From positions 1-64,000 of the forward strand of contig JAQFVV010006654.1 in the NCBI GenBank assembly GCA_028023455.1: 64,000 bases of DNA, written 5' to 3'. Each line of letters starts with the position of its first letter. The stretch's first letter is position 1. The notes under the pieces are model-generated. The model was not told the origin of the DNA. It did not search any database and saw nothing but the letters and a program-made list of their open reading frames with translations. The stretch comes from Epiperipatus broadwayi (Eukaryota; Onychophora; Udeonychophora; Euonychophora; Peripatidae). Of the stretch, positions 51,179-63,916 are shown in pieces. The translations under genes were made by a program, and so were the position numbers.

Positions 51179-51874
51179 GCCATAAAAAAGATAAAGAAAT
51201 AAATGATTATTGAATAAAGTCATGAAAATTATGCACCCGTAAATCTATGTATTTTGGGCATAATAATCGTTTATCAAAATAGAATAAGCAATATTATGAT
51301 AGAGAATAGGAGGGGGAGAGGATTAATAAAAATCAGTTTTATCAGACTGAAATTGCAAGTGTCATCTAAATATTGAATGGTATGTAGTAATAATAAAAAA
51401 TTAAAGTCTGAAACATAGACTAAAATTTTCAGATATGTTTTCAAAAGTCAGATTATGCAGGAAGATGTTTGAATTTAGAAACATATATTTTTCCAGCAAT
51501 ATGATTGGAAGTTATAAAAGCAGTGCAAATAAAAACATTATCAGACTAGAATTATTCTTATTAGATCAAAAGAAATATTGTCACCATTTTAAATCAAATT
51601 CCAAGAATATGTTGATATGACTCACAAATTATTTGTCTATTTTCTGGAGAGTTTCCTAATTCTGTGAAGATCAGAAAGCTTAGAAAACAACTTACAAGAT
51701 AACTAACACTGAAATAATTCCAAGGAACAATTAAAGGTACGGTATTTGAGGAACAATCACAGGTACAGTATTTTAGACCACAACCAAATGACAAACAGCA
51801 TTAAACTTTCAAAAGCTAGAATAAAAAACTGATTAACCCAGAACAATTAAACAATCATCAACTTTTGTCTTTAT
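51179..51874. other. AT-rich stretch before the second LTR element
   Basis: Two overlapping short frames (51435-51620 plus, 51594-51794 minus) have no domain. Confidence 0.4.
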
Positions 51875-53740
51875 TGTGCCAAGGCCAAATTGGCACATGT
51901 ATATAAAATAATTTTGTCTAAACAAAAATTATTAAAATAAAAAAAAAATCTTTCATAAAAGAAAAATGTATTTAAATGTTGAAGAGTGTATTACAGTTTG
52001 TTTTCGAAAAGATAAGAGTCAAATAGTTTTCTATCATTAGTTTTGAAATAAAAGTTAAAATTGACTCATTAAAAGAGGGGAGGGGAGTATTGGTTAGAAA
52101 AGTTAAACTAAAGGTTTTATAAAAAGGAAGTAAAGAGTTTATTATTATTAGTTGAAATACAATTTAAAAGGTTTAAAAAAATATATAAATCTCTTCATTT
52201 AAATTAAAGAAGAAAAATAATCTTAAAACTATTTTTGATTTTAGAATAGTAAAATATATATGTGCGTAAATGTAAGTTTGGTAATAAAATATATAATAAA
52301 TGCGTGTATATGTGCATGTTAAAATCATATTGAGAAAAACACATGAAAATAAATATTGAAATGAAATGTATTTAAAAACACAGCAGTGGGCTACTAATTA
52401 GAGATATAAAAAACAATATGTTTATGAAAGATACTACTAATTAAACAATCAATCAAAAACACGTTGTCATAGGATTAATTACTAAATGAATTTTAACAAC
52501 AGATATTTGCCGGAGGATATTACACGGACAACATGTCGCAGGTATAAATAGCTAGATTTTTATCAGACAATTAATTGAGAGAGTTTTTCAGTCTAGTTTG
52601 CAGTGACAGTCTTGTTGCAGTTGAGATAACAGTGCATTTCTATTATGTATTTAGAAACAAAAATGCATTGTTGAGCAGCTTTTGGAAATATACGCTCATA
52701 CTTCAGCCTTTTTAGTCCAACAAGATCATCAAAACCTGCCTGAGAAATAATGTCTGCATAACAACTCAGAAATCCTCCATCAAATGTTCAACTGTCTTCA
52801 AGAATAAGACCAATGGATTCGCACAAAATCTCTTCAAGAAACGTCCAAATCTAACCGGTTAGATATAATCCATCAGAAGCAGCAGAAGCAGCCAACAACA
52901 AGCAATATCCACGTTCCAAAAATCCTAGGTAAACATTTATTTATTATCATTTATACGTAGTAGCCACTGCTGTAATTCGTAAATATTCAAGATTAAAATT
53001 ATATGAACTCTATCATACATAAAATGAACTGTTGATATGTGTGTTTAAGTTTCAAATGCTATTAATGCTTTATTATTATATCTGTGAATGCTATATGAGT
53101 TAATATGTGCGTGATCATTATATCAGTGTTATTAGTTAAATTAGATAAATACCAGTGTTCTACTATTAAAATTGACAAGAATATTTAAACAAGTTTAGAA
53201 ATGTTACTTTGGAAATGTGGGTGTGTAAAATCAGATTTATAAAGATGTTTAAATTTAGTCAATTAATGTTTGGTAATAAATTATCTTTAAACTCAATTAA
53301 TGTTAATTAAAATAAAATGTCTTCAAACTTAAACTTTATTTGTCAGTCAATTCTTTTTACCAACCTTTTATTAACTCTTTCCACCACTAATTTTGTATAA
53401 TTTTGTTATTGAATTAAAATTAGACTGAGCTAGTTTTAGGGAATGTTTCGAGTGCTGTATTATGAGCCTACTGCCCGAATACGTTAGTCCTTGGACTAGC
53501 TGGTGCCCCATGGTTTACTACAAAACAAATAAAGTATTTGGATAGTAGGGGCTTGAATCTAGCAGCCGAGGTGGGCCATTGTTGATAGTTAAAGCTATCA
53601 ATAAAATTCCCATTTTGCTCGAACGTGCCGGTTCATTCACGTAACCTTTATAAGATTATAAATGTATTATGAAGGAGCTTGAAACCAGCCAAAACTTATA
53701 TATGTGTAAGTAGGTGGTTTCAGCGATTCGACCCAGTACA
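51875..53740 (+). repeat. 5' LTR of the second element
   Basis: Aligned with 57125-58985 along its whole length, differing by a few percent by eye. It contains a TATA box and ends CCCAGTACA. Confidence 0.88.
52543..52550 (+). promoter_or_regulatory. LTR TATA box
   Basis: GGTATAAATAGC, followed about 25-50 bases later by initiator-like TCAGAC and TCAGTC. It is unchanged in the other LTR, consistent with the element's own polymerase II promoter. Confidence 0.6.
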
Positions 53741-53761
53741 TAAATGGCTGTTCTCAATGTT

Positions 53762-53779
53762 TGGTGCTGGACCTAAAGA
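53762..53779 (+). other. Possible primer-binding site of the second element
   Basis: TGGTGCTGGACCTAAAGA lies 22 bases after the LTR end. Another TGG occurs 5 bases after the LTR. The tRNA is not identified, and the distance is larger than usual for the first option. Confidence 0.25.
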
Positions 53780-54170
53780 AACAATAGTAAATAAATGCTT
53801 TGTTTCTTGTTTAAAAAATTTTTCTATACAAAAGCTAAATTATGTATGTTAAAGCGTTTTAATTTATTTTTTTTAAAAAAAAAAAATTGACCAAAAACTT
53901 TGTTTTCTTTAAATGAAAAGAGATTTACGCTATTTACGTTGGTTAAAATAAATCATTATGTTAAATTAGAGACAGGTGGATGTTTGGGCAGAGTTAAAGC
54001 ATTAAGATCAGGTGGAGAAAAATGGACAAAGGAGGGGCAGAGTCAGCATGTATTTCTAGTTTAGTAAAAAATAAATAAAATAGAAATTAATAAAATTATG
54101 AGCGTGAATAAAATATAATATTAAAGAAAAATAATATAAAAAAGTGTTTAAAATTATAAAAAAATTATAA

Positions 54171-54896
54171 ATGATAAGAAATAAAGCCAAAATGGAGGCT
54201 CAATGTAAAAATATTGAAAATAGCCCCAACAAGGGAAAAAAAGAAATCACAGCTTTACTAACCAGAATGTTTGAAAAACAAAATGAAACAGCCAAAGAAT
54301 ATAAAAAAATAGCCGAAGAGCTTAAAAACCAAAATAATGAAATCAAGAGTAAATTGGAAGGGCAAGCTGAAATGCTTGAAAAGTTAAAGGACCAGATCAA
54401 AATGGGCCAAAATAAAATAAAAGAAGAAATTAGGGAAGAAATAGAAGAGATTAAAACACAAGTAGAAAATCAAATAGAGACCGCTTACCAAGTAATTGAA
54501 AAAAATAAGATAGAAGATAGAAAAGTAATTGAAGAGTTAAAAGTCAGAATGATGGATTTATCTTGGAAAGTAAATCAAAAGAATAGTAAAAATAGTTCGC
54601 AAATGAAAAAAAAACAGTGTGACCACTTGAGTGCAAACACGCACATTATAAACAATCCGGCAATCGTGAACCAGTTTTTGAAAATACGGATATTTTCTGG
54701 CATTCAAGGTGAAGCTCCTATGGAGCATTTAAATAGTTTGGAGCACTATTTCACTCTGAATCAATTAAGTGAGGAGGCTACGATTGCAATAACGTGTAGC
54801 CATTTACAAGGGGGGTCTCAATCTTGGTGGGACTCTTTATATAAAAAACCCGTCACTTTTGCCGAATATAAAATTGCTGTTTTAGCTAGTTATTGA
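54171..54896 (+). CDS. Gag, N-terminal part: coiled coil plus capsid-like start
   Basis: 241 codons from an ATG about 430 bases after the 5' LTR. Residues 20-145 are rich in Lys, Glu and Gln with heptad spacing (EEIREEIEEIKTQVENQIET), a long coiled coil. From residue about 165 it reads IFSGIQGEAPMEHLNSLEHY and later LQGGSQSWWDSL, the pattern 'F.G....P...L..LE.YF ... L.G.A..WW' of retrotransposon capsid N-terminal domains. A TGA at 54894 ends it, but the capsid continues in another frame, so a one-base indel near 54893 interrupts what was one protein. A programmed shift is possible but less likely. Confidence 0.7.
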   Translation: MIRNKAKMEAQCKNIENSPNKGKKEITALLTRMFEKQNETAKEYKKIAEELKNQNNEIKSKLEGQAEMLEKLKDQIKMGQNKIKEEIREEIEEIKTQVENQIETAYQVIEKNKIEDRKVIEELKVRMMDLSWKVNQKNSKNSSQMKKKQCDHLSANTHIINNPAIVNQFLKIRIFSGIQGEAPMEHLNSLEHYFTLNQLSEEATIAITCSHLQGGSQSWWDSLYKKPVTFAEYKIAVLASY

Positions 54897-55402
54897 AATT
54901 TAGATTATCAGGAAATCTTCATCACCAGATCTCGCAAGATAAATGGCGACCTGGTGAACCGTTCATTTTTTTTTTTAGAAGGCAAGTAGCGAAATTACGT
55001 TCTTTAACAGCAGACCCGCTATCTGAACAACAAATTGTCAGGATAGTCCGCCATAGTTTTCCTCATAATGTCGAGCAAATGCTCATAAGAACTGAAAGGA
55101 AAACAGTGGAACAAATGGCAGAATTGTTGAGCACTTTTGACAGAGCTAGACCAACTTTTGATACAAGAGATAGAGGATTCAAACCCCAACTTAGAGAGCC
55201 AGCTATAAACACCATAAGATATAGACATAGATCAAATTCGGGGAGTTCCTGGAGGAGACATTATTCTAATAGTCCTGAGAGAACAAAAATCTTTCGAAGA
55301 ACTGACAGCGATCCTGACATCTCTCGTACTAGATTTAAGGAAAGGCCCAGGGTTGATTCTCAATCCCCCAGCATGAGTGGCTATATGCAGAAAAAAATAT
55401 AA
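54897..55402 (+). CDS. Gag, C-terminal part in a shifted frame
   Basis: Open in the frame overlapping the stop at 54894; no ATG is needed if it is the continuation. It reads RRQVAKLRSLTADPLSEQQI and then MAELLSTFDRARP, typical of the second half of a Gag capsid. The last 65 residues are Ser/Arg-rich and basic and could bind nucleic acid. No CCHC knuckle is present before the TAA at 55400, and no protease or polymerase follows. Confidence 0.6.
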
Positions 55403-57110
55403 TAAAAAACCACCAGACAAAAATTGAAAATATGTAATCTGATGGATTTGCCGATTTGACCTAGTTTATAATGACCATGGACTCGGAATAATGGAAAATG
55501 TTTAACAAAGTTTAAGGAAATAAATGTAAAAATGAGTATCAAGATAGTTTGAATAATTAAAAATGATTAAAGTTAGTCTTAGTAAAATAAAATAACGATC
55601 TTAGAGTTTAAAATGTCAAAGCATCTATAAAACAATTTATGTCAAAACCCTCGATTATGTCTTATCAATTATATTGATACCCCAGCTCATAAGTCTAGAA
55701 CATAGCGGAGCATGATGCAAACAAAATAAATGTGTAAAATCAAAATAGACAAGCAAAATGAAAATGTTTTTTTAAAAAAAAAAAAAAAAAAAAGGGAGAG
55801 TAAAAATAACACTTTTAAAATAAAAATGAAATAAATAGGTGTATAATGAAAGTATTAATGAAAATAAAACATTATCAAATAAAATTTAAAAAAAGTGTAT
55901 TAAATTAGGATTGAGGTATGTGCAAGTATTTGGGCAAAGAAATTAAAAGTTGGTTTAAATCAGCACAAAATCTACCTGTGTGTTTAAATTGCCTTATACT
56001 TTACTGCCTATTTCTCTTAAAATTACATTTATTACCTAATGACGAAAATAAAAACTAAAAATGCACTCTAGAAAAATAAGAATTTGAAGTGGTCAATACT
56101 TAGGAAAAGTGATCAACGCGCATATTAATCAAGAAAAATGTTCGTAAATAAATAAGTAGGTCAAATGGATAGAATAAAATCGATAAAATCAGGTTAAATA
56201 AATAAGCATAAATAAATCTATAGTAAATAATAATGAAGAATGACTCGTAATAAACTAATTGATTTTTTTTTATTGAATACACGCATGTTAAATAAAGATG
56301 TTCATAATAATTTACAAATAATATTATAAGATTAGTGTAAATAAATATTTTAACTAATGTTTCCTAAGGGTTATAAATAATATTGTAATATAAATAAATA
56401 GTGTAAGATATTGTTCATGCGAATTTTAAAATAAGGTTGTAAGATTAGTAATAAAAATATAAGGTCAATCTAAGGTGTATTAAGAGTGTGTAAGTATACA
56501 TGGTTATATACGTGCACATGGACTGGTAATATTAGGTAAATACAATACCTCATGATGCGTATCTTAAATGTATTAATCCAGATATCCTTTTAGGTTATTT
56601 TCTTGGCACTGCTGCACCTCATGATGCATGCAAAAAGGGATTTATTTATTATAGATTCCCTGTAGGCAAGTCCAGTAATAACTTGATATTTAGAATATTA
56701 GTAGGTGTAGAATTATGCTGCACGTATACACATGTGTAGGAATTTATCTAGAGCAAAAGGGAATGAGGGTAGTATAGAAATAAGTTTAGTTAAAGATACG
56801 TTTAAAGCTGCTGACTAGATAAATTTTAGAACCCAGAACGGACTTGTCAGGGATCATTCCTCTTTCCAAAAGATCCCTGTGCCACAAAATTAGTCTGTCC
56901 CGGTGGTCATTATCCATGATTTAGATCATTGTGAGCAATGTATTCAGCATAGATAGAAGGAAAGGATAGTCAAAACAGATTGCCCTTTGTATATTAAGCA
57001 AGATATTAAAAAGCTAAATTAGAAAAATAATAAATTAATAAATCTTTAAAGTCAATAATTAAAATTGCAAGAGATAAAATGGTCAAAAATGATGCATTTT
57101 ACTCTAAAAC
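55403..57110 (+). other. Pol-less interior of the second element
   Basis: 1.7 kb with many stops and no protease, reverse transcriptase or integrase motif in any frame that I could see. A GGATCATTCCTCT...AAGATCCCTGTG segment near 56850 has no recognised role. A run of about 20 A lies near 55775. Confidence 0.55.
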
Positions 57111-57119
57111 GGAGGGGGG
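57111..57119 (+). other. Polypurine tract of the second element
   Basis: GGAGGGGGG sits five bases before the TGTGCC start of the 3' LTR. The intervening TGTAA may be the true LTR start, in which case the 5' LTR begins TTTAT with its TG mutated. Confidence 0.7.
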
Positions 57120-57124
57120 TGTAA

Positions 57125-58985
57125 TGTGCCAAGGCCAAATTAGCACATGTATATAAAATAATTTTGTCTAAAAAAAAATTATTAAAATAAAAAAAAATCT
57201 TTCATAAAAGAAAAACGTATTTAAATGTTGAAGAGTGTATTACAGTTTGTTTTCGAAAAGATAAGAGTCAAATAGTTTTCTATCATTAGTTTTGAAATAA
57301 AAGTTAAAATTGACTCATTAAAAGAGGGGAGGGGAGTATTGGTTAGAAAAGTTAAACTAAAGGTTTTATAAAAAGGAAGTAAAGAGTTTATTATTATTAG
57401 TTGAAATACAACTTAAAAGATTTAAAAAAATATATAAATCTCTTCATGAAATTAAAGAAGAAAAATAATCTTAAAACTATTTTTGATTTTAGAATAGTAA
57501 AATATATATGTGCGTAAATGTAAGTTTGGTAATAAAATATATAATAAATGCATGTATATGTGTGTGTTAAAATTATATTGAGAAAAACACATGAAAATAA
57601 ATATTGAAATAAAATGTATTTAAAAACACAGCAGTGGGCTACTAATTAAAGATATAAAAAACAATATGTTTATGAAAGATACTATTAATTAAACAATCAA
57701 TCAAAAACACATTGTCATAGGATTAATTACTAAATGAATTTTGACAACAGATATTTGCCAGAGGATATTACATGGACAACACATCGCAGGTATAAATAGC
57801 TAGATTTTTATCGGACAATTAATTGAGAGAGTTTTTCAGTCTAGTTTGCAGTGACAGTCTTGTTGCAGTTGAGATAACAGTGCATTTTTATTATGTATTT
57901 AGAAACAAAAATGCATTGTTGAGCAGCTTTTGGAAATATAAGCTCATACTTCAGCCTTTTTAGTCCAACAAGATCATCAAAACCTGCCTGAGAAATAATG
58001 TCTGCATAACAACTCAGAAATCCTCCGTCAAACATTCAACTGTCTTCAAGAATAAGACCAATGGATTCGCACAAAATCTCTTCAAGAAATGTCCAAATCT
58101 AACTAGTTAGATATAATCCATCAGAAGCAGCAGAAGCAGCCAACAACAAGCAATATCCACGTTCCAAAAATCCTAGGTAAACATTTATTATCATTTATAC
58201 ATAGTAGCCACCGCTGTAATTCATAAATATTCAAGATTCAAATTATATGAACGCTATCATACATAAAATGAACTATTGATATGTGTGTTTAAGTTTCAAA
58301 TGCTATTAATGCTTTATTATTATATTTGTGAATGCTATATGAGTTAATATGTGCGTGATCATTATATCAGTGTTATTAGTTAAATTAGATAAATACCAGT
58401 GTTCTACTATTAAAATCTACAAGAATATTTAAACTAGTTTAGAAATGTTATTTTGGAAATGTGCATGTGTTAAATCAGATTTATAAAGATGTTTAAATTT
58501 AGTCAATTAATGTTTGGTAATAAATTATTTTTAAACTCAATTAATGTTAATTAAAATAAAATGTCTTCAAACTTAAACTTTATTTGTCGGTCAATTCTTT
58601 TTACCAATCTTTTATTAACTCTTTCCACCACTAATTTTGTATAATTTTGTTATTGAATTAAAATTGGATTGAGCTAGTTTTAGGGAATGTTTCAAGCACT
58701 GGATTATGAGCCTACTGCCCAAATACGTTAGTCCTTGGACTAGCTGGCACCCCGGGGTTTACTCCAAAACAAATAAAGTATTTGGATAGTAGGTGTTTGA
58801 ATCTAGCAGCCACGGTGGTCCATTGTTAATAGTTAAAGCTATCAATAAGATCTCCCATTTTTATCAAACATGCCGGTTTGTTCACATAACCTTTATAAGA
58901 TTATAAATGTATTATGAAGGAGTTTGAAACCGGCCAAAACTTATATATGTGTAAGTAAGTGGTTTCAGTGGTTTGACTCGGTACA
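57125..58985 (+). repeat. 3' LTR of the second element
   Basis: Direct copy of 51875-53740, ending CTCGGTACA. The TATA box is kept at 57791-57798. Confidence 0.88.
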
Positions 58986-61109
58986 TTCCTGATTAATATC
59001 AGTAAGAAATATGGTTAATATATTTGTGCCAAGATTTAAAAAAAAAGATTGTTGGTTTTTATTATTTCTAAATATTGTCTTTTTAGTTTTAGTGTAAATG
59101 ATGAATATGTAATTTTCTTCCCCCAGTAGTGAAACTTTATGAAAATCAGAGGTAATCTCATTTCTAAAATGAATGATATGATTTAAGTTCTGATGTGCTA
59201 ATCAGATTCTTCATCGAATTACAATCATCCTGTTGTTAGATTATAATCCTATATTTAATAGTGGAGAATAAAAAATTTATAAACTTTAAAAATATGAAAA
59301 CCATACTTTGTCATATTAAACGAGAGTTCATGATCAATTACTGACTCCATGTGTTTTCCCAAGTATATCTCTGATTGTACTGAGAAATTATTAATGATGA
59401 TTATGGGGGTTTATATTGACGACTCATATATATATATATATTGTAATGGAACGTCCTTGCTGCATTCCATTTAAATTGAAGAAAGACAAAATTATCCCAG
59501 TTATATATAAATAAATTGTGAATTCAATTAATTTCGTAATGACTCTAGCATTAAAAGAAAAATAAGAATAATATATTACTGTTCTTTCAAATAAATTACA
59601 AAGACGTTACTTATAAAACAAATAGTACATCCTTTATTTTATATTATGGTTTAATTTTAGGTAATATCAATGTTTTAAATATAAATCCAAATAATAAACA
59701 TACATATATACTTGCAATAAGTATATATATTAAATATATAAAGACATATCTATGCTTAACAAGTAGATATCAATATAAATACAAATCCATACTTATACTT
59801 TTCAGATATTTAAAATAATAAAAAAAAATATTACATACAGCAAATACATATAATTATTGTTTTGTAAGAATTATTATCGAAGTTTAATAAAAAAAAAATA
59901 AATAAATAAATTAAGGATAAAAATTTTATAATAAAATTTTACGAATATAAATTACTTATAAAAATATATATAAAATCATACACCAAACCATAAGCTATCT
60001 TAAGATTTTAATTACTAAGTATTATTAACTTTAAGTTTATGGTGTTAGAAAAAGGCTTATTGACATTTATAAAGTTATATTTTATAGAAAAATAAAATAA
60101 AAAAAAATCGATCTCAAAAATATATTTATATACATTCATACATATAAAATTATTACTCCTTTTCAAAGTTCACTTATTAGTTTTCCTTAAAGTCAATTTA
60201 TTCCATGGGTTTTTCTTTATCCGTTTATATAGGATTCATCAAGGTGAAGAAACTATTACGTTGAGAAAATTTCAATTCTTGTATATGTATATTTTTATCC
60301 TTCTAAAATTTCTTTCCTTAAAATAAAAAAAAATTAAATGTTGAACCAATATATTAATTTTAGTTACCTCCAGATTATTATTAGATTGACATTATAGTTC
60401 CAGATAGTATATCAAATTTCGGCTCCAGCGCGATGAAATACATATATTGAAATTTTCTTAGTTGTTTCATTTTAAATTTGGAATAAATAAAGTAATGGTG
60501 AGCTCTTGGCTGATATATCTCGATTAGCCTGTCATAATTTATGTATTTACATAGAAATCTATCTTATTCCAATATTCTGAAGAATGGTAATTTCAAAGAA
60601 AAAAGTACAACAAAGTTGGTTTTATCCTATCTTAATAATAATAATAATAATAATGGTCTTTTATTGTTGTGTTGTTGTTCCATGGAGAAATGTGTTTTGA
60701 ATTGTTATACATGTTTTCTTTTAAAAAATTAAATTAAAATATATATATATATCCAGCATATATATATATATAAAAATTCAATTGAAAATTTATTTGACAG
60801 CTTTAAAAACATACATAAATAATAATATTGCATTTTTTTAATAATCACTGCAAATAAAATAATTTTTTTATATAATCTTCAATTTATATGTCTTCATCTA
60901 TTTATAATAATTAAATATTCATAACGATGTACTATCAAATATAAATAAAATAATAACTTCAAACAATAACTATACCTAATAAAATAAAAATAATAATACT
61001 TCATATGTAAACATCAACTCAAAGAGATTTTTTTTTTTAATAACAAATGACAATTTTTTAAAATATAGATAGACTTATCGATATTTACAATATATATATA
61101 TATATAAAG
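58986..61109. other. AT-rich stretch without recognisable features
   Basis: Short TA runs near 59430 and 60740 and an AAT run near 60638. A 63-codon frame across the latter is an artefact. Confidence 0.5.
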
Positions 61110-61220
61110 TTCTGTGAAATTTACCAAGTCTATTTTAAATAATAAATTAACTGCCCCTAGCTGCCATGTTTAATAACATTTTACAATAAGAAAATGAGTC
61201 ACCTCTTACTGTATTTTAAA
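61110..61220 (+). repeat. Dispersed repeat, copy 1 of 3
   Basis: GTGAAATTTACCAAGTCTRT, TTTTAAATAATAA, CTGCCC and ACCTCTTACTGTATTTTA recur in order at 62376-62490 and, inverted, at 62632-62745. Confidence 0.75.
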
Positions 61221-61468
61221 TTTTTTTATTTTTTTTATTTTTTCCAATATGTCATGCTTGCACGGCGACTGCGATGAGCTCTACAACGCTTGACTAAATT
61301 TTTTTATTTCAAGCTAAAACTGTGTTTCTCAGCGGATTATATGCTGAGAATCTATAATTTTTTAATTACTAACCAAATGAAGTATTGAACAAACAAGGTA
61401 GAAAAGAATGGATGTTTTTATAGTAAAATATAATTATTGTAGTGTTTAATAAATTTTATATATATATA

Positions 61469-61925
61469 TGATAAACAAAACAAGTTATAAATTTCGTAAC
61501 TTGCTCTTAGCTTGCATTTTATGATCACTAGATGAAGTTTTACCAATAGCTCACTAACAAGCTTTGTTTACATAAATGCTGAGAGAGATAGAATTCAATA
61601 TCTCTTTTGTTGTTTCCAACCTTCAGACCATGGTTTCGAGCTAGTTGGCCCACGTCAGTAAAGAGTAGGAAGATCAGAAACTAGATCTAAATACCAACTC
61701 TACAATCAGCATTTATGAAACATGTTTCTATCAGCTTAAAAGTGTGAATTTTTCAGATGCGTAAATATCTTCAAATCCAGTCAAACAAATTAAATAGTTA
61801 TATGGGTCTGAATTCAGTTCAGTTTCACCATATAGTAAAAGCCTCTGCAATCTATATCATTGCAAAAACCTTCAAGGGTACATTTATGATAAACAAAACA
61901 AGTTATAAATTTTGTAACTTTTTTG
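61469..61925 (-). mobile_element. Diverged relative of the 399-bp ribozyme repeat
   Basis: The stretch shares ACTAGATCTAAA, GGGTCTGA.TTCAGTTCAG, GCCTCTGCAAT and GGTACATTTATGA with the 32.5-34.1 kb array. Its ends repeat each other (GATAAACAAAACAAGTTATA at 61469 and 61888, about 419 bp apart), as expected for slightly more than one monomer. Confidence 0.65.
61620..61664 (-). ncRNA. Hammerhead-like motif, diverged copy at 61.6 kb
   Basis: Minus strand: TCTTTA, CTGACGT, GGGC/GCTC stem II, GAAA, CC-ATGG stem III, TC, TGAAGG. Stem I pairs fully (two G-U), with bases different from the array copies. Core position 9 is U instead of A, which should impair cleavage. Confidence 0.5.
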
Positions 61926-62364
61926 TATTTCTTATATTTTTGTTGGTTTATTTTCTATGAATTCTATGAATAAACAACTAACAAACAAAAGAAAATCTTA
62001 GAACTGAATTAAAGAAAAATTTAATAAAATTAATCATAATTTAAAAGATTGTAAAAAAATGTGTAATAAATATGAACAAATTATAAGCTTTTAGCAGACA
62101 ACTAAATATTTTTTTGTGATCATCAGTAATAACAGCCAGACAGCAAACTTGATCAGCCTATGTAATTTAATAGGAATTGATCTTTAAATAACTGATATTA
62201 AGTTTACAAAGTAGAGATATTTCACTCATTTTTAAAACTCTGTAATAAATAAAAACATACATTATATATGTAATGATAAAAAATATTTTAATATTTTTAA
62301 TATCACATGATCACCATTTTTTATGCTAGCACATAACTGTTATTACTGTATGAAGAGTTTTGCC

Positions 62365-62750
62365 TGTTTAAATATAATGTCATGTGAAATGTACCAAGTC
62401 TGTTTTAAATAATAATTGAACTGCCCTCTAGCCCCAATGCTTAATTTTTTCCAGTAAAAAAATGGACAACCTCTTACTGTATTTTAGATTGTTTTCCTTA
62501 GGGTTATTTAGAACAATAATTCTATAAACTTAATATCAATTATATAAAAACTAATTTCCATTAAAATATGTAGCTGATTTGGGTTTGCTCTCTGTCTGTT
62601 GTTTTTGATAACACTAAATAAAATTATTTAAAATGCAGTAAGAGAGGGTCCATTTTCATATTGTAAAAAGTTATTGAACATGGAAGCTAGAAGGTACTTC
62701 AGTTATTATTTAAAATAAACATGGCAAGTTTCACATGGCATTATATTTAT
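62365..62750. mobile_element. Foldback element made of two inverted copies of the 61.1-kb repeat
   Basis: Left arm 62365-62490 (TATAATGTCATGTGAAATGT...) and right arm 62632-62750 (...TTTCACATGGCATTATATTT) are inverted, with ~140 bases between. Confidence 0.75.
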
Positions 62751-63370
62751 TCAATATTAAAATAATTTTTATCATTATATATATATTTATAACAATGCCA
62801 GATAATGTTCTGGGTATACATATGAATTATTCTTAAAACAATATGCATTTTATCAATTTACTTTGACTTTTAAATTTCAATTAATTGACTTTAATAAATA
62901 ATGGATATGGTGGTCATCATACACCAATTTTCATTTCATCCATTCTCACTTAACATTTATTCATATTGGTTTGATTGAGGACATGGGGTTACAACTTTCT
63001 TAACCTGAATTCAGGGTACAATATTTTCCTATGAAAATTCAAAGTAAATATTTTACATACTGCATTATCATTACAGTGCTCATAATAACAACAGCACTTT
63101 GCTTTGCTCTGAATTTGGACACACAGGATTCATGATATATTTATATGTCTGCATTGGATTTAAGTGAGACTATTGAAAGAATAATACATAGACATCTAAA
63201 TAAGTTAAATAAAAACCATATTTATTTGAGATAATCTTGATTGATTTCAGAATTTATCTGCAGACATTCTTGTGTTATGATTAAAACAATAGATTAACTA
63301 ACATCATAATATTCTAAGATTAATTATCAATATGCAATCACATTTAACTGACACCCACACACCTCCACAC
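62751..63370. other. Mostly AT-rich stretch without recognisable features
   Basis: Nothing recognised until the CA/TA microsatellite at about 63355-63412. Confidence 0.45.
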
Positions 63371-63412
63371 ACCCCACACACACACATATATATATATATA
63401 TATACATATGTA
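63355..63412. repeat. (CA)n/(TA)n microsatellite
   Basis: Imperfect CA-rich run followed by a TA run and TATG repeats. Confidence 0.85.
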
Positions 63413-63520
63413 TGTATATATGTATGTTCACTACTTGGAGCTTACCACTAGCTCCAAAACAAGCTTTAATTATAAGTGCCAACAGAGAAAGAATTCAAAA
63501 TCTTTATCAGAAAATCCTTA

Positions 63521-63566
63521 TTTCCAGATCAATTGATTTCGAGCTTATGGCTCACCTCAGTCAAGA
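63521..63566 (-). ncRNA. Hammerhead-like motif, degenerate copy at 63.5 kb
   Basis: Minus strand: TCTTGA, CTGAGGT, GAGC-CATAA-GCTC, GAAA, TCAATTGATC, TGGAAA. Stems II and III are good; stem I is poor and position 9 is U. Confidence 0.35.
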
Positions 63567-63916
63567 GTTAGGATTTAAGACCCTAGATCTAAAACTCCAA
63601 CTCAGCTGTCAGCACTTATTTAATACATTACTATCAGTTTGAAAACTTTCAGACTTGTAAATGTCTTTAAATCCAGCCTTACAAACCAGATAGCTATATG
63701 GGTCTGACCTCAGTTCAGTTTCACCATATATTAATAGCTAAAGCAATAGAACATCACAAAAGCCTTCAAGGGTACATTTATAATATAATAAAACAAAACA
63801 CAAATTGTGTATCTTGTTTTTAAGCTTGTGCTAAAATGTTCACTAGATGGAGTTTACTACTAGCTCCAAAACAAATTTTAATTATAAGTTTTAAATCTAG
63901 TGTCTGAAATCCTAAC

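Larger units (their letters stand above)
51875..58985 (+). mobile_element. Second LTR retrotransposon, gag only, 7.1 kb
   Basis: LTRs of 1866 and 1861 bp start TGTGCCAAGGCCAAATT and end GTACA. A G-rich polypurine tract lies just before the 3' LTR. The interior holds a frameshifted gag with a coiled-coil N-terminus and a capsid-like region, then 1.7 kb without pol. The five bases flanking each side (TTTAT and TTCCT) do not match, so the target duplication has decayed, the ends are misplaced by a few bases, or the element recombined. Like the element at 4-9570 it cannot move alone. Confidence 0.85.

Noticed and set aside
51865-58995. Target-site duplication of the second LTR element
   Set aside because: TTTAT and TTCCT at the two flanks agree at only three of five positions, and no better offset was found.
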